Below, piece after piece: positions 1 through 7,628 of a DNA stretch of 64,000 bases. The stretch comes from ZC4RG30 sp963812195 (GTDB taxonomy: Bacteria > Pseudomonadota > Gammaproteobacteria > Steroidobacterales > Steroidobacteraceae). The DNA lies in NCBI GenBank assembly GCA_963812195.1, contig CAWEUI010000017.1, positions 62,001-126,000 on the forward strand. Reading direction: 5' to 3'. A program made the translations under genes and the position numbers. The stretch's first letter is position 1. Each line of letters begins with the position of its first letter. Below the pieces are notes generated by a model that was not told the DNA's origin, did not search any database, and saw only the letters and a program-made list of their open reading frames with translations.

Positions 1-210
1 CCAGTTGAGGGTGCCCTCCGCTGAACGCAGTCGCGGCCCGATCTCCTTTTCCATCGCATCGCGGGCCGACATGCCGCGCGCCCGGCCGTAGTACTCGGGC
101 ACCACTTCCAGCCAGAAGTGCGTATCGAAGGCCAGATCCAGCAATGTGCCGTCCAGGTCCAGCAGCAGCGTATCGACATCATCCGGCAGGCGCAGGCGTT
201 GGCTAGTCAC
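1..210 (-). CDS. yrfG: GMP/IMP nucleotidase YrfG, HAD family (N-terminal part only)
   Basis: Only the first 70 codons lie in the window; the gene runs off the left edge. The GTG start at 208-210 gives a protein whose residues 14-23 hold the HAD motif I nucleophile (LLLDLDGTLL, both Asp present), followed by DLAFDTHFWLEVVP and, at the edge, a TLNW segment. As I remember it, this matches the YrfG subgroup of HAD phosphatases, which dephosphorylate GMP and IMP in the cytoplasm. It is divergent from rnm with 20 nt between the starts. Family assignment is firm; substrate is by homology. Confidence 0.8.
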   Translation of the reverse strand, partial: MTSQRLRLPDDVDTLLLDLDGTLLDLAFDTHFWLEVVPEYYGRARGMSARDAMEKEIGPRLRSAEGTLNW

Positions 211-230
211 CTGCGTATGATACCGGCACG

Positions 231-1073
231 ATGGAGACGCTCATCGATTTGCACACCCACAGCCGGCACTCGGATGGTGTGCTCGAACCCGCCCGGCTGG
301 TGGCATTGGCGGCTCAGCGCGGCGTCGCCATGCTGGCGCTGACCGATCACGACACCACGGCCGGGCTGGGCGAGGCGCGCCACGCCGCCCGGGAGGCCGG
401 AATCGCTTTCATCGATGGCGTGGAAATCACGGCGGGCTGGCGCGGTCAGGAGATCCATATCGTCGGGCTCGGGCTCGACCCGCGGGCAGAGCCCCTGCAG
501 CAACATCTTGCGCAACTGGTGCAGTTGCGGCGTGCGCGCATCACCGCAATCGGGGAGCGCCTGGGGCGCCACCCGCGGCTGCGCACAAGCGGCCCCGAGC
601 TGGCGGCGGCTGTGCTGGCACAGCCGTGCATTCCGACGCGTGCGCATCTGGCCCGGGCGCTGGTCGCGGCCGGCCTGGCCGGATCAACGCAGGATGCCTT
701 TGCGCGCTGGCTGGGCCGCGACAAGGCGGGCCACGTGCCACAGCAGTGGCCGGGAATCGACACGGCCGTTGCGGCAATACGCGGCGCCGGCGGCCACGCG
801 GTGCTTGCGCATGCGCAACGCTACCGGCTCTCGGGTGGCGCGCTCGGCAACCTGTGCGCGCAGTTCCGCGAAATGGGTGGCGCGGCCATTGAAGTAAGCC
901 TGCCCTCCATGTCGCCGAATGACTACGACCGCCTGTGCCGCCTGGCGCGTGCGCATGGCCTGGCCGGCTCCGCCGGATCGGACTTTCACGAACCCGGCGT
1001 GCCGTGGCGCCCGCTGGGCCGCTTCGCTAAGCTACCGGAAGGTATCGAGCCGCTGCATGCGCGCCTGGACTAG
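231..1073 (+). CDS. rnm: PHP-domain 5'-3' exoribonuclease / 3',5'-nucleotide bisphosphate phosphatase (RNase AM, YciV type)
   Basis: 280 aa, the usual length for this family. The PHP metal-binding motifs are all visible: DLHTHSRHSDG at residues 7-17, LTDHDT near 37-42, an HAAREAG segment with DGVEIT near 62-67, a central HAVLAHAQRY near 190-200 and a terminal GSDFHEPG near 247-254. The family removes short 5' ends from RNA and hydrolyses pAp-type nucleotides with a trinuclear metal centre. The ATG start at 231 follows a short gap from the divergent yrfG. ydcH begins 9 nt after the stop, so the two are probably co-transcribed. Confidence 0.88.
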   Translation: METLIDLHTHSRHSDGVLEPARLVALAAQRGVAMLALTDHDTTAGLGEARHAAREAGIAFIDGVEITAGWRGQEIHIVGLGLDPRAEPLQQHLAQLVQLRRARITAIGERLGRHPRLRTSGPELAAAVLAQPCIPTRAHLARALVAAGLAGSTQDAFARWLGRDKAGHVPQQWPGIDTAVAAIRGAGGHAVLAHAQRYRLSGGALGNLCAQFREMGGAAIEVSLPSMSPNDYDRLCRLARAHGLAGSAGSDFHEPGVPWRPLGRFAKLPEGIEPLHARLD

Positions 1074-1082
1074 AGAACCCGC

Positions 1083-1310
1083 ATGTCGGAAGACAGCGAA
1101 GACAACATTGATCGCGAGTTGTTTCGCAACATGGAGAAGTTGCGCCAGTTGCGCATCGAACATCGCGACCTGGACCAGATCATCTCGCGCCTCGCCCTGG
1201 ACATTCACGTCGACGAGGTTCAGATGCGGCGGCTCAAGAAGCGCAAGCTGATGCTCAAGGACCAGATCGCGCGACTTGAGAGCCAGTCCATCCCGGACCT
1301 CAACGCCTGA
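1083..1310 (+). CDS. YdcH-type DUF465 small coiled-coil protein
   Basis: 75 aa, highly charged and helical. It carries the DUF465 pattern: an N-terminal helix (LRQLRIEHRDLDQIISRLA) and a C-terminal stretch with VQMRRLKKRKLMLKDQIARLE, as in E. coli YdcH and its relatives. The function of the family is unknown. It starts 9 nt after rnm, so it probably shares that transcript. It ends 29 nt before the convergent TraB/GumN gene. Confidence 0.8.
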   Translation: MSEDSEDNIDRELFRNMEKLRQLRIEHRDLDQIISRLALDIHVDEVQMRRLKKRKLMLKDQIARLESQSIPDLNA

Positions 1311-1339
1311 GGCCGCGCCACGGCGATCTGCCCGGCCGC

Positions 1340-2341
1340 TCAGGTGCCGGCGGGCGCCTCGACGCGATAGCCGGCGGATCGGAACCGCGCCACCACGCCA
1401 TCCGGATCGAACACTTCCTCGAGCAGCACCAGCGCCACGGTCGAGCGATTGTGCCGCAACGCCTTGCGCAGGGCTTTGAAGGCCTTGTCGCGTGTTGCCT
1501 GGATGGCCCGCGACGTGGGCGCCAGAATCTGGAACAGGGCCTGGCAGGACGCCTTGCGCTCCTGATCGCGGGTCGTCTGCCAGTCGCGGCGTAGCGCCTG
1601 GATGTCGCCGGTCGACCAGGCGTTGGCGCGTTCGATGGCGGCGCGAAGTTCGCGTTCGAGCTGCTGCAGCTGTGATCGGGCGCATTCGGTATCCGCCTGG
1701 AGCGGTACGCGTTCCAGCCGCGCCACCAGAGCGCGGGGCCGGGGATCGAGCTCGCGCGCCAGCGATCGCAGCGGTACCCGGTACTTGCGCGCCAGGTAAC
1801 CGATCTGGCCATGCACATCGCCGTCGGAATCCAGCTGCAGCGAGCGCAGCGCGCGCTTGCGCAGTTGCAGCGATGCATAGAAGGGACGATACCGCTCCAG
1901 CCCCGGATCATCGCCGGCATAACGCTGATTGAGCGCCGCGAACCGGGTATAGAGCCCAGCCGGCAGCACATCGCGCAGCAGAGCACCCCCGGGGTTCTGC
2001 AATGCCCCGGTCACGGCGGCGGCATCGCGCGAGTCACCGCCCAGATGCATGTCCAGCGACGCCTCCGTGAACACCTCCTGCGAAACCGAAACGAGCCTTT
2101 CCACACTTCGGGAGCGCCAGGCGACGCCGCGCGGCAGGGGTGCGAGCACCGGCAGCAGCCACAGTTCGTGGTCCCCGTGGACAACTCTCCACAGCGCCGG
2201 CCCGGGCTGCTCGCCGACGACCAGTACCGGGTCAAGTTCCTGTTCCGCGGCTCCCGGCGGGACGGCAGCCTGCGGCACCGCGGTGCCCGGGAAGAGCAGC
2301 CCCGCCACGACGCAGACCAGCGCACTGCGCCTCATCACCAT
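1340..2341 (-). CDS. TraB/GumN-family secreted protein with degenerate active-site motifs
   Basis: 333 aa with an N-terminal signal peptide (residues 1-24, cleavage after PGTAVPQA or nearby). The family pattern is clear: GPALWRVVHGDHELWLLPVL near residue 47, then GVAWRSRSVE, and a C-terminal VARFRSAGYRVEAP. TraB/Tiki metalloproteases use two GX2H motifs. Here the first (normally LLGTIH) reads LLPVLA and the second (normally GAAHLPG) reads VLLEEV, so both metal-binding His are missing. This is probably a non-catalytic member of the family; similar His-less members exist as far as I recall. The function is unknown. Confidence 0.75.
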   Translation of the reverse strand: MVMRRSALVCVVAGLLFPGTAVPQAAVPPGAAEQELDPVLVVGEQPGPALWRVVHGDHELWLLPVLAPLPRGVAWRSRSVERLVSVSQEVFTEASLDMHLGGDSRDAAAVTGALQNPGGALLRDVLPAGLYTRFAALNQRYAGDDPGLERYRPFYASLQLRKRALRSLQLDSDGDVHGQIGYLARKYRVPLRSLARELDPRPRALVARLERVPLQADTECARSQLQQLERELRAAIERANAWSTGDIQALRRDWQTTRDQERKASCQALFQILAPTSRAIQATRDKAFKALRKALRHNRSTVALVLLEEVFDPDGVVARFRSAGYRVEAPAGT

Positions 2342-2414
2342 GGTCCTCGCCCATCAGGTGGAATCGCGTGCAGTATTCTCGCAAAGCCCGCGGGCAGAGG
2401 GGAGGATTCGGCTG

Positions 2415-2804
2415 GTGGCGTTGACTGAACAGGAAATCCGCAACAGGGATCACGTGCTCGGACTGTACCGGGACGTGCTGGACCCTCACGACCGGACGCG
2501 TCTGGCGCAATACCTGGCAAAGGACTACATCCAGCACAGCCCCGAAGCCACCGACGGACTTGCCGGCATAGGCGATTTCCTCGACTGGCTCAAGCGCACA
2601 CACCCGGGCCACCGCAACCACATCCAGCGCATCCTGGCCCAGGACGATCACGTCGTGGTGCACCTGCGCGTGACCGTGCCCGGAGAAGCCGACCTGGCCG
2701 TGGTGGATATCTTCCGTTTCGACGCGGCGGGGCTGATCGCCGAGCATTGGGACGTGGTTCAGCGCGTACCCGAACGCCCGAAGAATGCCAATGGCATGTT
2801 CTGA
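2415..2804 (+). CDS. NTF2-like / SnoaL-type polyketide-cyclase fold protein
   Basis: 129 aa from a GTG start at 2415, preceded by GGGAGG at about 2399-2405. An open frame continues upstream but is antisense to the TraB/GumN gene and looks non-coding. The sequence has the SnoaL-like order: RNRDHVLGLYRDVL helix, YLAKDYIQHSPEATDGLAGIGDFL, DDHVVVHLRVTVPGEADLAVVDIFRFDAAGLIAEHWDVVQ, typical of the NTF2 superfamily 'ester cyclase/SnoaL' group. The specific function cannot be read from sequence. It overlaps arfB by 20 nt, so the two are coupled. Confidence 0.75.
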   Translation: MALTEQEIRNRDHVLGLYRDVLDPHDRTRLAQYLAKDYIQHSPEATDGLAGIGDFLDWLKRTHPGHRNHIQRILAQDDHVVVHLRVTVPGEADLAVVDIFRFDAAGLIAEHWDVVQRVPERPKNANGMF

Positions 2805-3210
2805 CGCCATCGAGATCCAGGCGGACGAGGTCAGCATCAGCTTTGTCCGCTCTGCCGGGCCCGGCGGCCAGAACGTCAACAAGGTGGCAACCGCGGCGCA
2901 GTTGCGCTTTCACGTGGGCGGGACGCACCGGCTCGATGCGGCCGGCAAGCAGCGGCTGCGACGCCTGGCCGGGCACCGGCTCAACGACGCCGACGAAATC
3001 CTGATCATTGCGCGCAATCACCGCACGCAGGAGGGCAACCGGCGCGAGGCCATGGCACGTCTGGTCGCGCTGCTGGAAGCCGCGCGCCACACCCCCAAGC
3101 CGCGCCGCCCGACAAGACCGACGCGGGCGTCAAAGGAGCGGCGTCTTTCCTCGAAGGCGCGGGCGGGCCAGCACAAGCGCCTGCGCGGCCGCGTACGCGG
3201 CGATGATTGA
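2785..3210 (+). CDS. arfB: Alternative ribosome-rescue factor ArfB (YaeJ), peptidyl-tRNA hydrolase domain
   Basis: 141 aa. The release-factor-type GGQ motif is present (RSAGPGGQNVNK, about residues 22-33), followed by SAA-like TAAQLRF and a long basic C-terminal tail (KPRRP…SKERRLSSKARAGQHKRLRGR) that in ArfB enters the empty mRNA channel of stalled ribosomes. It hydrolyses peptidyl-tRNA on non-stop complexes in a tmRNA-independent way. Start could be Met at 2785 or 2791. Its last 8 nt overlap the glpD start. Confidence 0.9.
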   Translation: MPMACSDAIEIQADEVSISFVRSAGPGGQNVNKVATAAQLRFHVGGTHRLDAAGKQRLRRLAGHRLNDADEILIIARNHRTQEGNRREAMARLVALLEAARHTPKPRRPTRPTRASKERRLSSKARAGQHKRLRGRVRGDD

Positions 3211-4714
3211 CCCGCAGCCCGTCTACGACCTGCTGGTCATCGGCGGCGGCGTGAACGGCGCCGGCATCGCGCGTGATGCCACCGGACGAGGCCTGTCGGT
3301 ATGCCTGCTCGAACAGGATGATCTGGCCGCGCATACCTCCTCGGCCAGCACCAAACTGATCCACGGCGGCCTGCGTTACCTGGAACAGGGCGAGTTGCGG
3401 CTGGTTCGCGAGGCGCTGGCTGAACGCGAGCGACTACTCGCCATAGCGCCGCACATCGTGCGACCACTGCGTTTCATCCTTCCCTACATCGACGGCTTGC
3501 GCCCGCGCTGGCTGCTGCGTCTGGGCCTGTTCGTGTATGACCACGCGGGCGGACGCGAGAAGCTCGCGGCCTCGTCATCCACGCCACTGGCCGGCAACGA
3601 GCTCGGCGCGCCGCTGCGCGCCGGAATACGCGACGGGTTCGAGTATTCCGACTGTGCGGTGGACGACAGCCGCCTGGTGGTGCTGAACGCGCTGGATGCG
3701 GCCGAGCGCGGCGCCGACATCCGTACCCGGCGTCGCGTGGTGGACATCGGCACGCGGGATGGCGTGTGGATGGTCACCACACAGGAGCAGACCACCGCTG
3801 TACGCGCGACATTGCGCGCCAGGGCGCTGGTCAATGCCACCGGTGCCTGGGTCAACGATGTGCTGGAACGCGCCGGTATCGCGCCACGCCAGCATCTGCG
3901 ACTGGTAAAGGGCAGCCACCTGATCCTGAAGCGGCTGTACCCAGGCGAGCACGCCTATCTGCTGCAAAGTCCGGACCGGCGCGTGGTCTTCGCCATTCCC
4001 TGGGAAGAGCACTACACGCTGGTGGGCACCACCGACGTACCCTTTGACGGTGATCCGGCACATGTCTCGATCGACGCCGCGGAGTCCGCCTACCTGCTGG
4101 AAATCCTCAACCGCTTCCTGCGCCGCGCCGTGACACCCGCCGATATCGTTGCGAGCTACTCGGGCGTGCGGCCGCTGTACGACGATGGCAGCCGCGCCAG
4201 TGCCCAGCGGGTCTCGCGCGACTACCACCTGGAGATGCAGCACGGCGCGGGTGGCGCGCCGGTGCTGTCCGTGTATGGCGGCAAAATCACCACCTACCGG
4301 CGTCTGGCCGAACATGCGCTGCAATTGCTGTTGCCGGAAATCGGCATCCGCGACAGCGAGACCTGGACCGGAACCGCAGCATTGCCCGGCGGCGACATCC
4401 CCGATGCGGATTTCGCGCGGTTCGCCGCACACTGCCGGGCGCGCTGGCCTGAACTGCCCGCCGCGCTGATCACGCGCCTTGCAAGACACTACGGCACACG
4501 CATGGCGCGCATCCTGGGCGGCGCGCGCAAACTGGAGGACCTGGGGCGCCGTTTCTGCGCGGACCTCACGCTCGCCGAAGTGCGCTACCTGGTACAGACG
4601 GAGTGGGCCCGCAGCGCCGGGGACATCCTGTGGCGCCGCTCACGGCTCGGCATCGCGCTGGAGCGTTCAGCCGTGCACGATCTGCAGGATGCTGTGGCGC
4701 AACTGCTCGGATAG
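3203..4714 (+). CDS. glpD: Aerobic glycerol-3-phosphate dehydrogenase
   Basis: 503 aa FAD-dependent membrane-associated enzyme that oxidises sn-glycerol 3-phosphate to dihydroxyacetone phosphate and feeds electrons to quinone. The start (ATGATTGA overlapping the arfB stop) gives a proper N terminus: FAD-binding LLVIGGGVNGAGIARDA at about residues 9-25, then HTSSASTKLIHGGLRYLEQGE, the central TDVPFDGD segment, SYSGVRPLYDD and the C-terminal GlpD helical domain. The frame stays open upstream but lies inside arfB. The 3' end overlaps the convergent plsB by 48 nt; both proteins use the same substrate pool. Confidence 0.93.
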   Translation: MIDPQPVYDLLVIGGGVNGAGIARDATGRGLSVCLLEQDDLAAHTSSASTKLIHGGLRYLEQGELRLVREALAERERLLAIAPHIVRPLRFILPYIDGLRPRWLLRLGLFVYDHAGGREKLAASSSTPLAGNELGAPLRAGIRDGFEYSDCAVDDSRLVVLNALDAAERGADIRTRRRVVDIGTRDGVWMVTTQEQTTAVRATLRARALVNATGAWVNDVLERAGIAPRQHLRLVKGSHLILKRLYPGEHAYLLQSPDRRVVFAIPWEEHYTLVGTTDVPFDGDPAHVSIDAAESAYLLEILNRFLRRAVTPADIVASYSGVRPLYDDGSRASAQRVSRDYHLEMQHGAGGAPVLSVYGGKITTYRRLAEHALQLLLPEIGIRDSETWTGTAALPGGDIPDADFARFAAHCRARWPELPAALITRLARHYGTRMARILGGARKLEDLGRRFCADLTLAEVRYLVQTEWARSAGDILWRRSRLGIALERSAVHDLQDAVAQLLG

Positions 4715-7084
4715 CAGCAGGCGCGCATCCTCGGCCAGCAGCGCCAGCTCGTCACCGAATACCAGGCACCCATCGGCGTCGGCCCGGATCACGCCCTGCC
4801 TGCGCAACAGACCCACGAAGGAATCGAACAGGGCGCGATCGAAGAACTCCGGCGAGTAGAAGCCATACAGGGTCACCATGCGACCGGCCATATCCAGGCA
4901 CTGCCGTGACAGCTCCGGCTGCGTGATGCTGCCGCTGCCGGCCCGCAGCAGCAATGCGACGATCAGATAGTAGCGCTCGATGGTCCGGAGCATCGGCTGG
5001 GCCAGCAGCGACAGTTGCATCGCCTCCCCCGAAGGTGCGGGCGCGGCGCGCCACGCACTGCCGTCGCCGCGCAGCAATCCGGCATCACGCATGGCCGCCA
5101 GCTGCGCCGCGGCCGCCGCGTCCAGATCACTGTCTTCCCAGCGCAGGAACAGCTCGGCCTGCAGGAACGGATAGGCGCGCCGGACCGCGCGCAGCAGGTC
5201 GGCGTGCTGCCTGTTCTCCGCCGACACGAAGCAGCAGGCCAGCAGAGATGGCAATGCCACCAGATGCAACACGTTGTTGCGGTACCAGAACATGCCCTCG
5301 GCATGCGCGGGCGCCAATCCCACGGTATCGCCCTGGCCGGAAACCAGCAGACCGCGTTCCAGCCCCAACGCCACGATGCCTGCCTCATCCATTTCCGTGA
5401 CTGTTACGCGGTCCGCGTACGGCGCATTGCGCAGGATGCCCAGGTACATGGCCAGCTGGCGCAGCAGATCGCTCTTGAGCATGATCTGTCGCGGCGTCGC
5501 CAGCATTGCCAGCGCCAGCAGGTTGACAGGAGTGACGGCCGCCGCTGCATGGATGTTGCGCATGATCCGCCTGGCCAGTTCATCGACGGTCGAGCCCAGC
5601 GCCCCGCGCCCCTCCTCGCCGGGCCGGTCGCGCCAGTCCGGGAAGTGCTCTTCCAGCAGCGGCGTCAACGCAATGGGTTCACCGATGTTGACGTGCACCC
5701 GGCCGAAGTTCTCGCGCAGCCGCCGCAGTGAGCCCAGGAACCCCAGCAGTGACTCCTTCTCCTTCGGCTTGCCGGACAGCTCCCGCACGTAGCTGTCGAT
5801 CTCCATGACGCGCTCGTAGCCGAGGTAGACGGGCACGAACATCACCGGGCGCACGGGCTGACGCAGGTAGCTGCGCAGGGTCATCGACAACATGCCGGTC
5901 TTGGGTGACAGCGAGCGCCCGTTGCGGCTGCGACCACCTTCTATGAAGTACTGCACCGGGTGGCCGCGCGCCATGATGGCACCCAGGTAGCGCGTGAATA
6001 CCGCCGAATAGACGGGACTGCCGCGAAAGCTGCGCCGCATGAAGAAGGCGCCGCCCTTGCGCATCATGCGGCCCACCACCGGCAGGTCCAGATTCACGCC
6101 GGCCGCGATATGCGGAACGGCGAAGCCATGCGTATAGATCGCGTAGGGTGTCAGCAGGTCGTCCATGGTGCTGCGGTGGCAGGGCACGTACACCAGCTCG
6201 TTGCCGGTGGCGATGTCGGCCAGCGTCTCCACATGCGCCACCGAAATGCCGTCATAGATGCGCGTCCACACGCGACGCAGGAGCCGCGACATGAGCTGCA
6301 CGAAGCTGTGCGAATAGTCGGCGGAGATCTCCTCGAACATCCCGCGGGCCTGAACCAGCGCCTGGCGCCTGGTGAACTTGCCGCTGGCCACCTCCTGCGC
6401 CATCAGGGTGCGCACCGAGCGCGCGCGCAGCACCTCGGTCAGCAGGGTCCGCCGATGCGACAGATCCGGGCCCACGTAGGCGGTGCGCATGGCGGTGAGC
6501 CGCACGTTCATCTGCCGGGCAGTACGCCGCGCCGCGAGGCGGTCGGGAACCTGCTCGCCGGTCAGTTCGCGCAGACTGACTCCGGCACCGAACTCCACCA
6601 CCGTATCGCGCCCATTGAACAACACGCTGAAGAAGCGGCGCAGATTGCCGAAGACCGCCCAGTCCTCGGCAAACGGCAGCCAGTACCAGCGCAGGTGTTC
6701 GCGGCCCGGAGCCCTGCCCCAGTAGATCTCCACCGGCACCAGCAGCACGTCGAAAGCCGGGTCCTTGTGCAGGGCTTCCTGCAATGCCACCAGGCCCGGT
6801 GGCGGCCGGCGATCAACGCGCGTACGCCAGAAGCCGACCTTGCGCGACAGCGCCAGCAGCGACTGCTGGCGTCCCATCACGCGGCCAGCCAGCAGACGTT
6901 TGCGCGGCCGGGGCAGACCGGCCCGGGCGCAGGCGCGCTGCAAGACCAGGGCATCCAGGGCCCGGGCCCGACCCGTGACATAGCAGACCGGAACATCGGC
7001 CCCGCCAATCTTCTCGGCCACGTCGGGAGGACGCACGGTGAAACGCAGCCATGGCAGCAGGAACCGGCCGGTGAAGCGGTCCAC
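4667..7084 (-). CDS. plsB: Glycerol-3-phosphate 1-O-acyltransferase PlsB
   Basis: 805 aa, the usual PlsB length, from a GTG start at 7082-7084. It carries the four acyltransferase blocks: VPCHRSTMDDLL (HX4D, catalytic), GGAFFMRRSF, YFIEGGRSRNGR and the VPVYLGYERVME segment. PlsB makes lysophosphatidate from acyl-ACP or acyl-CoA and sn-glycerol 3-phosphate at the inner membrane, the first step of phospholipid synthesis. The start is 11 nt downstream of the alpha/beta hydrolase stop, so plsB is the last gene of a tight minus-strand operon. The 3' end overlaps glpD tail to tail. Confidence 0.93.
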   Translation of the reverse strand: MDRFTGRFLLPWLRFTVRPPDVAEKIGGADVPVCYVTGRARALDALVLQRACARAGLPRPRKRLLAGRVMGRQQSLLALSRKVGFWRTRVDRRPPPGLVALQEALHKDPAFDVLLVPVEIYWGRAPGREHLRWYWLPFAEDWAVFGNLRRFFSVLFNGRDTVVEFGAGVSLRELTGEQVPDRLAARRTARQMNVRLTAMRTAYVGPDLSHRRTLLTEVLRARSVRTLMAQEVASGKFTRRQALVQARGMFEEISADYSHSFVQLMSRLLRRVWTRIYDGISVAHVETLADIATGNELVYVPCHRSTMDDLLTPYAIYTHGFAVPHIAAGVNLDLPVVGRMMRKGGAFFMRRSFRGSPVYSAVFTRYLGAIMARGHPVQYFIEGGRSRNGRSLSPKTGMLSMTLRSYLRQPVRPVMFVPVYLGYERVMEIDSYVRELSGKPKEKESLLGFLGSLRRLRENFGRVHVNIGEPIALTPLLEEHFPDWRDRPGEEGRGALGSTVDELARRIMRNIHAAAAVTPVNLLALAMLATPRQIMLKSDLLRQLAMYLGILRNAPYADRVTVTEMDEAGIVALGLERGLLVSGQGDTVGLAPAHAEGMFWYRNNVLHLVALPSLLACCFVSAENRQHADLLRAVRRAYPFLQAELFLRWEDSDLDAAAAAQLAAMRDAGLLRGDGSAWRAAPAPSGEAMQLSLLAQPMLRTIERYYLIVALLLRAGSGSITQPELSRQCLDMAGRMVTLYGFYSPEFFDRALFDSFVGLLRRQGVIRADADGCLVFGDELALLAEDARLLLSEQLRHSILQIVHG

Positions 7085-7095
7085 AGTCGTAAGAC

Positions 7096-7620
7096 CTAAG
7101 GCATGTACAGCGCGCGGCGCGATTCGATCAGGAAGTACTGGAACAGGAAGCGCAGAAACGGCAATGCATCGTGCATCCGGTGGTCGGCCTCCACCAGATG
7201 CAATGCGAGCCGGTTTTCCTTCGCGAAGCGCATGCTCTGCTCGTAGGGAATCTCCTCGTCACGCCAGCCGTGAACCAGCGCGATCGGGCAGTCCGGCAGT
7301 CCCCGCGCCAGCTGCGGGACGCCGGGCATGTAGATGGCCGGGGCCATCAGGAACACACCCTTGGCGTGCAGCGCGGGAGCGGCGGCCAGCGACACGTATC
7401 CGCCCAGGCTCGAGCCGGCCAGCACCAGATGACTGGAGAAATCCCGGCAGAACTCCTGCAGCATCTGCACCCGCTCGGCCGGATCGCTCACGCCGCGATA
7501 GTCGACCGCGGCAACCTCATAGCCTTCGGACTCGGCGATTTCGTACAGCGCGCGGATCTTGGTACCGAAAGGCGTGCCATGCGAGCCATGCGAGAAAACG
7601 ACGTGTCCCTTTACCGCCAT
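7096..7620 (-). CDS. Small alpha/beta hydrolase
   Basis: 174 aa from ATG at 7618-7620. The fold signature is complete: oxyanion region HGSHGTPFGTK near residue 11, nucleophile elbow AGSSLGGYVS (GxSxG) near 69-78, acid in HGWRDEEIP near 130 and His in EADHRMHDAL near 155. It has no signal peptide, so it is probably cytoplasmic, and resembles the small YqiA/YheT-like esterase group. The substrate is unknown. It is sandwiched between the tail-sheath gene (8 nt upstream) and plsB (11 nt downstream). Confidence 0.75.
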   Translation of the reverse strand: MAVKGHVVFSHGSHGTPFGTKIRALYEIAESEGYEVAAVDYRGVSDPAERVQMLQEFCRDFSSHLVLAGSSLGGYVSLAAAPALHAKGVFLMAPAIYMPGVPQLARGLPDCPIALVHGWRDEEIPYEQSMRFAKENRLALHLVEADHRMHDALPFLRFLFQYFLIESRRALYMP

Positions 7621-7628
7621 CGAAAATC

